Assembly (NCBI GenBank): GCA_050290245.1
Contig: JBNKHH010000013.1
Location: forward strand, 36,724-100,723
Direction: 5' to 3'
From: JBNKHH01 sp050290245
GTDB taxonomy: Bacteria; Pseudomonadota; Alphaproteobacteria; Rhodobacterales; Rhodobacteraceae
Length of the DNA stretch: 64,000 bases
Each line of letters opens with the position of its first letter. Position 1 is the first letter of the stretch. Shown here one piece after another: positions 57,271 to 64,000 of this stretch. Both the position numbers and the translations under genes were made by a program. Below the pieces are notes generated by a model that did not search any database, had not been told where the DNA came from, and saw nothing but the letters and a program-made list of their open reading frames with translations.

Positions 57271-58689
57271 ATGACAACCGCTCCCATTGTTCAGCTTCCC
57301 GAGGCTGTAAAGATTGTAAACATCGGACTTCCTCTGTTTGAAAGTTCCGTCAGGGATCAAGGGGCCGAAGCTATAGGAGTGGATTGGCGGATTCCCGGCG
57401 GTGGTGACGCAACTGTTGTCGCTGCACTTGCACGGCTGCTCGGCCCAAAAGCCGATATCATCGACAAGGCCAACGCGGAAGTGGTTCACCGGTTGAATGA
57501 AGGCGTGCCCATTCTGAAAGGAATCGACCGTGCGGGGGCGGTTATCCCTGGCATGGGTGAACGTACCATCTTGCACTGTGGCCCGAAAATTGCCTGGGAA
57601 GACATGCCCGACCCGCTGCAACGCTCCATCAAAGCCACGATCGTTTCATCTGATTGGGCTCCGAATGTCGAGGCAGCTGCTGCGCTGGCAAAAGCCGGCG
57701 AAGTTGAACTTAAACCGGCGAACGAAAGCTCAACAGTCGTGCCCATGGCAACGTCGATTGGGCCGTCGGCACCGGTCTACGTGGTCGAGAATGAATTCGG
57801 CGGGACGACAACGTTCTCCAGCGTAAACCAGGGTTCCGGTGAGGTGGCTTGGTTCGGAGTCGACAACGAAAACTCAATTGAACGTCTGCGGTTCCTGCGC
57901 GATGCCGTGGGCCCGGTTCTGGCAGGAGCGATCAAAGCGAAAGGCGATATCGATGTATTGTCCCTTGCTGCGCAGGGCGTTCCAATGGGTGACGACGTCC
58001 ACATGCGCGTACAGGCCACGACGAACCTGTTCCTGCGTGATCTGTTGCCGCATCTGGTCGCGAGCGAGCACGATCGCGCCGCCGAAGTGGCAAAATTTCT
58101 GAGTGGAAATCACCTGATGTTCCTGAACGTTGCCATGGCGGCTGCAAAGTCGCTTGTGGACTCTGCGGCATCAGTCGAAAACTCCAGCATTGTCACAACG
58201 ATGAGCCGAAACGGCGCGACCTATGGCATCCGTTTGCCTGGCGCAGAGCAAAACTGGTTCATCACCGATTCACCGCCTGTTCAGGACGCTCTTTATTATC
58301 CGGGGCAGGGTCCGGAAACGAGCGCACCCGACATCGGAGACAGCGCCGTTCTCGAGCTGATCGGCCTTGGCGGCCCGGCGGCGGCGAACTCGCCGGCGGT
58401 GGCCGGTTTCCTTGGCGGGCGGATGTCGGACGCCATTGCCGCGACGCGAAGCATGCAGAAGATTTGCGTGGGTGAAAGCACGCGGTTCCGGCTGCCAATT
58501 CTTGACAATGTCGGGACCCCTGTCGGCGTTGATGTTCGCAAAGTCGCCGAGCTGTCGATCACGCCAGCGGTCAACACGGGGATTATCCACAACTCAGATG
58601 GCTCCGGTCAGATCGGGGCCGGTGTGGCGTGGGCCCCGGTGAAGTGCTTTGTCGACGCACTGCTGGATCTGGACAGAAGGCTTGCTTGA
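57271..58689 (+). CDS. DUF1116 protein (YlbE/AllG/YahG-like carbamoyltransferase subunit)
   Basis: 472 residues, matching YlbE/YahG (about 420-480). Diagnostic stretches: VDWRIPGGGDATVVAALARL near the N-terminus, NEGVPILKGIDRAGAVIPGM, RTILHCGPKIAWEDMPDPLQ, MGDDVHMRVQATTNLFLRDL (conserved DDxHxRxxA) and ISGNHLMFLN-like LSGNHLMFLNVAMAAAKSLV. In E. coli its counterpart AllG is one subunit of oxamate carbamoyltransferase. ATG 57271 has AAAGGACCGAT; the earlier GTG at 57229 adds 14 residues. It overlaps the DUF2877 gene. The FdrA partner is 12 kb upstream in a separate operon, an unusual split of the complex. Confidence 0.92.
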   Translation: MTTAPIVQLPEAVKIVNIGLPLFESSVRDQGAEAIGVDWRIPGGGDATVVAALARLLGPKADIIDKANAEVVHRLNEGVPILKGIDRAGAVIPGMGERTILHCGPKIAWEDMPDPLQRSIKATIVSSDWAPNVEAAAALAKAGEVELKPANESSTVVPMATSIGPSAPVYVVENEFGGTTTFSSVNQGSGEVAWFGVDNENSIERLRFLRDAVGPVLAGAIKAKGDIDVLSLAAQGVPMGDDVHMRVQATTNLFLRDLLPHLVASEHDRAAEVAKFLSGNHLMFLNVAMAAAKSLVDSAASVENSSIVTTMSRNGATYGIRLPGAEQNWFITDSPPVQDALYYPGQGPETSAPDIGDSAVLELIGLGGPAAANSPAVAGFLGGRMSDAIAATRSMQKICVGESTRFRLPILDNVGTPVGVDVRKVAELSITPAVNTGIIHNSDGSGQIGAGVAWAPVKCFVDALLDLDRRLA

Positions 58690-59479
58690 AGCGCCGGTCG
58701 CAAGGCAGACCAGCATAATTGGCGGAGGGGTCCCCAGGGCCTCTTCCGCAACCGGATTGAACGCCGTCGTACTGGCCCACTTTCGGCATGGTTTTTATGC
58801 AAGTGTAAAAGAAAACATCTTCGCGATTGGTGGGCCATCTGTTCCGGCAGGCCCGGTTCATATTTCTCTTGGCGCTGACCCACCCAAGCCTCCGGAGAAC
58901 TCGGTACTCAGAATTCTTGCTGACCGGATCGAAACTCGGAACGGTGATATTCTGCTCTTGAACGCACGCGAGTTCGCTCCCGATATTCCGTCCCCATTCG
59001 AATTCAACAAGATCGCCGCGAACCTCATTCGCTTTGCGTCAGTTGAATACTTCCCGGAAGACATCCTGCCGGTCTGCCTGTCGCTGAAATGTGGGATCAA
59101 GCAAGTCGAATTCGACAAAGCTCGCCAGGCTCTTGAAGGCAGGGGCGGGGGACTGACGCCGTCGGGCGACGATGTCTTGGCAGGCTTGCTTTTGTGCCTG
59201 TCTTGGTCCGGTGCAGATTTGGAAATGGTCGCAAGAATTGCAGAGAGCGCACGAACGACAGATCTCAGCCGCACTTTTCTACGTTGGGCGGCAAAGGGGC
59301 AAAGTATTGCACCGGTCCATGATCTGGTCGCCCTTTTGAGAGATCCAGATGGTTCCGCGTCTCATGACATCAATGTTCAGCGCGCTGTAGAAGCGATCAC
59401 TCGCATCGGAGCTTCGTCAGGCCGAGCGCTGCTGGCAGGGCTCGGGCTTGGTGCCGCCGGCGTGTTGCGCGCAGACTGA
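58682..59479 (+). CDS. DUF2877 protein (AllH/YlbF/YahE-like)
   Basis: About 265 residues. The hallmark GRGGGLTPSGDDVLAGLLLC (about residue 160) and the ending SSGRALLAGLGLGAAGVLRA identify DUF2877, the third component of the AllFGH oxamate carbamoyltransferase. The start is uncertain: TTG 58682 (overlapping the DUF1116 stop by eight bases) begins where the family's N-terminal strand would, while TTG 58649 would add 11 residues. No hairpin directly follows, but the next gene is convergent. Completes the FdrA-DUF1116-DUF2877-carbamate kinase set. Confidence 0.88.
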   Translation: MLEAPVARQTSIIGGGVPRASSATGLNAVVLAHFRHGFYASVKENIFAIGGPSVPAGPVHISLGADPPKPPENSVLRILADRIETRNGDILLLNAREFAPDIPSPFEFNKIAANLIRFASVEYFPEDILPVCLSLKCGIKQVEFDKARQALEGRGGGLTPSGDDVLAGLLLCLSWSGADLEMVARIAESARTTDLSRTFLRWAAKGQSIAPVHDLVALLRDPDGSASHDINVQRAVEAITRIGASSGRALLAGLGLGAAGVLRAD

Positions 59480-59558
59480 AAACCACAATGACAACCAGGG
59501 TGATGCCACACTAGCCATCTGCCGACTTTGCAATGGCAGGCCCCCAGGCCTGTCCCGC

Positions 59559-60845
59559 TCAGACCGCCTTGGCCTGTGCGCCGGGTTCGATGATCGGTGG
59601 AGCGTTGTTCAGCGCGTCTTTGGCAAAACCGGCGGCTTTCTGATAGCCCGCCATGAAGGCAGCGCGTTCGTCGGCAGGGATCACATCGTCGATATTGTCA
59701 AAGGTTCCGCCACAACGTTCATCGACCAGGTTCAAAAGCCCGAACGGCCCGGCACCCCGGTTGCGCAACACGACCTCGCCGATCGGCCCGGCCATTTTTC
59801 TGTCATAGGCCGCCAGGGCGTCGCTGGTGACCCCGTGTGCAACCATGGCCGCGCCCAACTCGCGCGCATCGATAATGGCCTGGCTCGCCCCGTTCGATCC
59901 TGTCGGGTACATGGCGTGTGCCGCATCGCCCATCAGTCCAACTCCGCCGTCCACCCAGGTCTTGATTGGTTCACGATCGATCATCGGGTTTTCATAGGCT
60001 ATGTCGGCCGCGCGTAGCATTTCCGGCACATCCAGCCAGTCGTATTTGAACGCGTCGAAATGATGGGCAAAATCGTCGATCTCAACCGGTTTGAACCATC
60101 CGCTTTCCTGCCAACCCTCTGAGTTGTCCAGCGTCAGTTCGGCAATCCAGTTGATCTCGCACAGACCGTCGTCGTCGGGATGCGAAATCGGATAGATCAC
60201 CATGCGGTGCCGGTGCGTTCCAAGGCCGATAAAGGACGACCCTGTACGGATGGGCTTGGCACGGGTCGTGCCGCGCCACATCACTGCGCCACCCCAGTGG
60301 ATCGGGGGCTGATCGGGGTGCATCTGAGCGCGCACCGCCGAATGGATGCCGTCGGCGCCGATCAGAAGCGAGCCTGCTTCATGGGTTGTCGATCCATCCG
60401 CATGGCCGACGCGCGCCATCACGGTGCCGTCGTCATTGTTGCGATAACCGGTAACCCTCTGACCCAGGCGCACCGCGTCCGGGCCAAGACGATCCAAGAC
60501 CGTCTTATACAACAGAATGTGGAAAGCACCGCGATGCACGGCGTATTGCGGCCAGTTGTAGCCAGCGAACTTGCCTCGGGGCTCGGAATAGATGTCGTTG
60601 CCATTCAGTCCGACCAGCGCCCATTCCTTGGCTGGCACACCGACCTCGTCCAATGCCTTGTCCGTAATCCCAAGATCAAACAATTCGCGCACGGCGTTTG
60701 GCTGGAGGTTGATGCCGACACCCAGTGGCCTCATCTCGCGCGCCGCTTCGAAAACGACGCAAGGCACTCCGATCTGATGCAATGTCAGGGCCGTCGCAAG
60801 GCCCCCAATTCCGCCACCGGCGATCAGAACATTTGGCTGTGACAC
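59559..60845 (-). CDS. FAD-dependent monooxygenase (PHBH/salicylate hydroxylase class)
   Basis: 428 residues. FAD dinucleotide-binding NVLIAGGGIGGLATALTLHQ, the DG motif LLIGADGIHSAVRAQMHPDQ and the GD motif GVGLMGDAAHAMYPTGSNGA are all intact. Group A flavoprotein hydroxylase using NAD(P)H and O2. GTG start at 60845 with GAGGAGGTTCG. It is convergent with the DUF2877 gene and has no adjacent reductase, as expected for this class. Substrate unknown; NWPQYAVHRGAFHILLYKTV is the usual substrate-domain entry. It may or may not belong to the nitrile-related locus. Confidence 0.9.
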   Translation of the reverse strand: MSQPNVLIAGGGIGGLATALTLHQIGVPCVVFEAAREMRPLGVGINLQPNAVRELFDLGITDKALDEVGVPAKEWALVGLNGNDIYSEPRGKFAGYNWPQYAVHRGAFHILLYKTVLDRLGPDAVRLGQRVTGYRNNDDGTVMARVGHADGSTTHEAGSLLIGADGIHSAVRAQMHPDQPPIHWGGAVMWRGTTRAKPIRTGSSFIGLGTHRHRMVIYPISHPDDDGLCEINWIAELTLDNSEGWQESGWFKPVEIDDFAHHFDAFKYDWLDVPEMLRAADIAYENPMIDREPIKTWVDGGVGLMGDAAHAMYPTGSNGASQAIIDARELGAAMVAHGVTSDALAAYDRKMAGPIGEVVLRNRGAGPFGLLNLVDERCGGTFDNIDDVIPADERAAFMAGYQKAAGFAKDALNNAPPIIEPGAQAKAV

Positions 60846-60900
60846 GAACGAACCTCCTCAAATTTGGCGCGCACACTCGTCTCTCAACTGCCAAGTGTCA

Positions 60901-60931
60901 ATGCAGGGCCGGGGACAGTCCGGCCCTGCAT
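60901..60931 (-). terminator. 12-bp-stem hairpin terminator
   Basis: ATGCAGGGCCGG (60901-60912) pairs perfectly with CCGGCCCTGCAT (60920-60931), 7-nt loop. It is 15 bp after the stop of the small - strand gene at 60946-61209 and before the monooxygenase, so it implies a transcript ending here. Confidence 0.7.
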
Positions 60932-60945
60932 CTTGATACCGACGA

Positions 60946-61209
60946 TCAGAGCAATCCGCTCGTCGATGTTCGTCTGCTAAAAGGTTTGCCGAAGGAGCCG
61001 CGGCGGCTCGATTGGTATTCTTCAAAAATGTCGACGAAATCCACCATCTCGGTGACCTTGGTGGGATAGGTTTTCGCAACGAAAGGATTGGGTTCACCTT
61101 TGGCGCGCCATGACTTGACGGAAATTGGCCGAAAGGTGGTCAGGATGAAATAGGCGTAACGGAAACAGCAGGATTTTCCTGCAAGCTCATAGGCAGTCAT
61201 TTTAAACAT
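60946..61209 (-). CDS. Small hypothetical protein, 87 residues
   Basis: Not recognised. Starts MFKMTAYELAGKSCCFRYAY and has VTEMVDFVDIFEEYQSSRRG near the middle, with a basic, Ser/Arg-rich tail. ATG 61209 has a weak GATGAG; ATG 61200 is the alternative. Support for being a real gene comes from the perfect terminator hairpin just downstream and from the absence of any competing frame. Two adjacent Cys (residues 14-15) are its only striking residues. Could also be the remnant of a larger gene. Confidence 0.5.
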   Translation of the reverse strand: MFKMTAYELAGKSCCFRYAYFILTTFRPISVKSWRAKGEPNPFVAKTYPTKVTEMVDFVDIFEEYQSSRRGSFGKPFSRRTSTSGLL

Positions 61210-61531
61210 TTGGTACTCATCAAACCAGTTGCACTAAATAAACGGCAGAACATCTTCTACTTGGACCCGCACATTTGGCTGTCCGTTGTCTTAAAACGTC
61301 TTTTCTCGTTTCCTTTCTTTCTTGCTCCATGGGGCGGTCTTGTTTGCAGTTCCAATTTGGACCTGCCTTGACCCACGAACGCTCACCGCACCCTTGGAAT
61401 GGTCTTCTTGGATCGTGACACACCGTCACTTATCGGATGAGAACAATTTTACAGATCAATATGGCGGTTTGAGGGAGCCTCGAAAGTATTCTTCCGTCAC
61501 ATCGTGAACAATCCTGTGATCAACACTTCGA
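61210..61531. other. 322-bp noncoding stretch
   Basis: No frame with family character; T-rich runs at about 61300-61320 on the + strand. It should contain the promoter of the small 87-residue gene and the terminator of the MORN-repeat gene, but I see no strong hairpin. Confidence 0.5.
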
Positions 61532-62962
61532 TTAGTTCGAGTTGCTCTGCTCTGTTTCACCAGATGCACTGGCCTCTTCGGTCAGGACGCCTCCGTCCCA
61601 CGTGCCAGAACGCTCTTCACCGCTGGCATATCGAATCGTTCCCTCACCCTGGCGCTTGCCTTGAACGAATGCGCCTTCATAGACGTCTCCGTTCGCATAG
61701 GTCGCCGTGCCCATGCCGTTGATCTCGCCGTTGGACCAGTTGCCGACATAGGTGAAACCATCGGGCATGACGATCTTGCCCTCGCCTTCGCGCTTGCCGC
61801 CGACAAAACCACCCTCGTAGACGGTGCCGTCCGAATAGCGCGCGATCCCCGTGCCCTCTCGCTGTCCCTTCGACCAGCCGCCCTCATAGGTATAGCCGTC
61901 ATCAAAGGTCATCTTGCCCTGGCCATCCATCTTTGCGTCCTTGAACTCGCCTTCATAGACCAGCCCATTTGCATAGGTTGCGATTCCCTTGCCCTCGATG
62001 ACGCCCTCGACCCATTCGCCGTCATAGGTGTTACCGTCCGGATAGACGATCTTGCCGGTGCCGTGGGCCAGGTTGTTCTGGAAGGTGCCGCTATAGACCG
62101 AGCCGTCGGGATAGGTGACTTCGCCCGAACCAGCGATCTCGCCATTGGCCCACTGGCCGGAATAAATATAACCGTCGGTGCCAGTGAAAGTCCCCTGGCC
62201 CTGACGCTGGTCACTTTCGAACATGCCCTCATAGACGTCGCCATTGGCATAGGTGACCTTGCCCTCTCCCTGGCGCTTGCCGGCGACTAGCGCGCCTTCG
62301 TATACGTCGCCGTTGGGCTGGGTCAGCTTGCCGGTGCCGTTGATTTGCCCGTCGGCCCACTCGCCCTCGTAAATCAGGCCATCGGTCATCGTCAGGGTGC
62401 CGGTGCCCTCGCGCACCCCGCGCACGAGTTGACCGACATAGATTGCGCCATCCGGGTACTCGATCCGGCCTTCGCCGTCCTTGATGCCCTTGCTCCATTC
62501 GCCGTCATAGACATAGCCGTTCGGGCTTTCCATGCGCCCCGTACCATCGTGAAGCGCGTTCTTGAACTCGCCCTCGTAACGCACGCCGTTGGCGTAGAGC
62601 GCCACGCCCTGGCCGTTGATCTTGCCGTCGGCCCATTGGCCCTCATAAGTGCCGCCATCGGCAAAGGTGATCTTGCCCATGCCCTCGGGCTTGCCCGCCA
62701 CGAACTCGCCCTCGTAGACCGACCCGTTGGGGAACTCGGCCCGGCCCTGTCCGCGGATTTCTCCCTCGACCCACTCGCCCTCATAGACATAGCCGTTAGG
62801 TAGCCGATATGTGCCGATCCCGTGCTGCTTGCCGTCTTTGAATGCACCTTCATAAATGCCGCCGTCGTCGTACTGTTGCTTGGTGACGGCGTCTTGTGCC
62901 GCCGCAACCGTAGAGATGACCGCAGCCATAGCCAGCGTCGATAGTCCGAGAACCCGCTTCAT
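61532..62962 (-). CDS. Exported MORN-repeat protein (18 repeats)
   Basis: 476 residues. Signal peptide VLGLSTLAMAAVISTVAAAQ, cleaved near residue 22, so periplasmic or surface. From residue 37 to about 450 there are 18 head-to-tail 23-residue MORN repeats (YEGxWxxGxxxGxGxxxYxNGxx). Repeats 1-9 and 10-18 match one-to-one (for example 5 with 14, 9 with 18), so the protein arose by duplicating a 9-repeat block. The tail is Glu/Ser-rich. Secreted MORN proteins may bind membranes or scaffolds; no specific function is known. ATG 62962 follows GAGGTAAACGC. Confidence 0.92.
   Translation of the reverse strand: MKRVLGLSTLAMAAVISTVAAAQDAVTKQQYDDGGIYEGAFKDGKQHGIGTYRLPNGYVYEGEWVEGEIRGQGRAEFPNGSVYEGEFVAGKPEGMGKITFADGGTYEGQWADGKINGQGVALYANGVRYEGEFKNALHDGTGRMESPNGYVYDGEWSKGIKDGEGRIEYPDGAIYVGQLVRGVREGTGTLTMTDGLIYEGEWADGQINGTGKLTQPNGDVYEGALVAGKRQGEGKVTYANGDVYEGMFESDQRQGQGTFTGTDGYIYSGQWANGEIAGSGEVTYPDGSVYSGTFQNNLAHGTGKIVYPDGNTYDGEWVEGVIEGKGIATYANGLVYEGEFKDAKMDGQGKMTFDDGYTYEGGWSKGQREGTGIARYSDGTVYEGGFVGGKREGEGKIVMPDGFTYVGNWSNGEINGMGTATYANGDVYEGAFVQGKRQGEGTIRYASGEERSGTWDGGVLTEEASASGETEQSNSN
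61613..62854 (-). repeat. Two tandem copies of a 9-MORN block (207 codons each)
   Basis: Block 1 spans about 62234-62854 (residues 37-243), block 2 about 61613-62233 (residues 244-450). Within each block, repeats alternate between an aromatic Trp and a Phe/Leu form at the fifth position; the alternation breaks exactly at the block boundary, where two non-Trp repeats (9 and 10) are adjacent. Confidence 0.8.
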
Positions 62963-63124
62963 GCGTTTACCTCAAATTCTCCCTAGCCAGAGTGTACCCC
63001 GGCGATTTTCCCTGTTGCACCGAACCTAGTAGAGCGACCCATGCCTCGCAACGCTTTTCCCGGCCGGGTCTTTTCCTTCGGCGGATGTCTGTTTAGACGC
63101 AGTGCAAGATGAAGGAGAGCCGAC

Positions 63125-64000
63125 ATGGCGCAACGCTTTCGCCTGACGCTGGCGCAAATGAACCCGACCGTGGGGGATCTCGCGGGGAACGCCGCCCTGG
63201 CCAAACGCGCCTGGGAGGAAGGGAAAACTGCGGGCGCAGACATGGTCGCGCTGCCGGAAATGTTCATTACCGGCTATCAGACGCAGGATCTCGTGATGAA
63301 GCCTGGCTTCGCCCGTGACGCCATGGCCCATGTCGACCAGCTCATGGCTGACTGCGCCGACGGCCCCGCGCTTGCCATCGGTGGTCCACTGTTGCAGGGA
63401 GGCAAGCTCTTCAACGCCTACCATGTCCTGAAAGGCGGTCGGCTCGTGCGCCAGGTCTTGAAACACGACCTGCCGAACGAAACCGTCTTCGACGAGGTGC
63501 GCCTTTATGAAGCGGGCCCCCTCAGTGGTCCCTACGATCTGGGAATGGTCCGCGTCGGCACCCCGATCTGCGAGGACGCCTGGCACGAAGAGGTGCCCGA
63601 GGCCCTGGCCGAATCCGGTGCCGAGATCCTGCTCGTGCCCAATGGTTCACCCTATTACCGGGGCAAGTACGACACCCGCCTGAACATGATGGTGGCCCGC
63701 GTGGTCGAAACCGGACTGCCGCTCGTCTATCTCAACATGATTGGCGGCCAGGATGACCAGGTCTTCGATGGCGGCTCTTTCGTTCTGAATCCGCATGGCA
63801 AGATGGCCGTCCACCTGCCCTTGTTCGACGAGTCGATCACGCATGTCGATTTCGAGGAAACCGACGAGGGCTGGCGCGCGTTGCCGGGACCGATGGCCGA
63901 GTTTCCCGACGAATGGGAGCAGGACTATCGCGTCATGGTCACCGCCCTGCGTGATTATCTTGGTAAGACCGGCTTCGGGAAAGTCGTCCTCGGCCTCTCA
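63125..64000 (+). CDS. nadE: Glutamine-dependent NAD+ synthetase, N-terminal part (cut by window edge)
   Basis: 292 residues visible, open to the end of the window. The N-terminal domain is a nitrilase-fold glutaminase: Glu in DMVALPEMFITGYQTQDLVM, Lys in VLKHDLPNETVFDEVRLYEA and nucleophile Cys in VGTPICEDAWHEEVPEALAE. The start of the synthetase domain is visible: FPDEWEQDYRVMVTALRDYL, then GFGKVVLGLS leading into the P-loop. Makes NAD from deamido-NAD with ammonia from glutamine. AAGGAGAGCCGAC precedes ATG 63125. A core-genome gene, suggesting that the window's right edge returns to conserved chromosome. Confidence 0.95.
   Translation, partial: MAQRFRLTLAQMNPTVGDLAGNAALAKRAWEEGKTAGADMVALPEMFITGYQTQDLVMKPGFARDAMAHVDQLMADCADGPALAIGGPLLQGGKLFNAYHVLKGGRLVRQVLKHDLPNETVFDEVRLYEAGPLSGPYDLGMVRVGTPICEDAWHEEVPEALAESGAEILLVPNGSPYYRGKYDTRLNMMVARVVETGLPLVYLNMIGGQDDQVFDGGSFVLNPHGKMAVHLPLFDESITHVDFEETDEGWRALPGPMAEFPDEWEQDYRVMVTALRDYLGKTGFGKVVLGLS

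Noticed and set aside
57271..59479. Allantoin degradation cluster
   Set aside because: DUF1116 and DUF2877 suggest it, but no allantoinase, allantoate amidohydrolase or ureidoglycolate genes are present.
61661..62803. Long open frames on the + strand opposite the MORN gene
   Set aside because: Repetitive antisense of the MORN repeats; periodic composition explains the lack of stops.
1..64000. CRISPR arrays, insertion sequences, prophage genes, tRNA or rRNA genes
   Set aside because: None seen: no regular short spaced repeats apart from coding MORN repeats, no transposase or integrase motifs, no tRNA-like cloverleaf noticed by eye. A covariance-model search could still find an RNA I missed.

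Overview
The window looks like part of an alphaproteobacterial chromosome or megaplasmid, most likely a roseobacter-type Rhodobacteraceae. This is inferred from GC-rich coding, tripartite tricarboxylate (TctABC) uptake, many CoA-dependent catabolic genes and small divergent operons; there is no rRNA or tRNA to anchor the taxonomy. The two edge genes are cut: a nitrilase at the left and glutamine-dependent NAD+ synthetase at the right.

Region 1 (1-5.8 kb): nitrilase (partial) divergent from an AraC regulator, an NAD(P)-binding SDR-like protein, a DsbA-type thioredoxin-fold protein divergent from a LysR regulator, an AbrB-type membrane protein and a hotdog acyl-CoA thioesterase. Region 2 (6-18 kb): a catabolic operon on the + strand: FadJ-like hydratase/dehydrogenase, TctB-TctA-TctC uptake, class III CoA-transferase, MmgE/PrpD protein, enoyl-CoA hydratase, NDP-forming acyl-CoA synthetase and a PcaF-like thiolase. 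Together these could import a di- or tricarboxylate, activate it to a CoA ester and finish by thiolysis. Two paralogous LysR genes follow, convergent and overlapping at their 3' ends. Region 3 (20-30 kb): a MocR regulator, a GH3 glycosidase, a second class III CoA-transferase and a complete carbohydrate ABC transporter. Region 4 (30-35.7 kb): three alpha/beta hydrolases (one of the plant hydroxynitrile-lyase/methylesterase type), an orphan TctC, a ModA-like binding protein without signal peptide and an acyl-CoA dehydrogenase.

Region 5 (35.9-59.5 kb) is the remarkable part. It interleaves four modules that I do not know as one system. (a) Accessory genes of the Nit1C nitrilase/cyanide-assimilation cluster: MSMEG_0568-type radical SAM, sll0787-type AIR-synthase relative, MSMEG_0567-type GNAT, MSMEG_0565-type glycosyltransferase and an MSMEG_0572-type protein, plus a Pnap_2097/LnmK-like protein. 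The Nit1C nitrilase itself is absent. (b) A cobalt-type nitrile hydratase (beta, alpha, His-tailed activator) followed by an OsmC-family protein, with no amidase. (c) The four components of an FdrA/AllFGH-type carbamoyltransferase system (FdrA, DUF1116, DUF2877) with carbamate kinase and the DUF1097 membrane protein, as in the E. coli yah locus. (d) A phosphosulfolactate synthase (ComA) operon with an unrecognised 306-residue protein and two aspartase/fumarase-superfamily lyases, followed by a separately promoted CoA-disulfide-reductase-like flavoprotein. This resembles bacterial coenzyme M biosynthesis. Its own MocR and XRE-cupin regulators, and several inverted repeats in the divergent promoters, suggest co-regulation.

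My working hypothesis is that region 5 makes or processes a sulfonated and/or N- or S-cyano compound. The hydratase would turn the nitrile into a carbamoyl group, and FdrA/DUF1116/DUF2877 plus carbamate kinase would recover it as ammonia, CO2 and ATP. Region 6 (59.5-64 kb): a flavin monooxygenase, a small gene with its own terminator, an exported 18-repeat MORN protein built from a duplicated 9-repeat block, and nadE.
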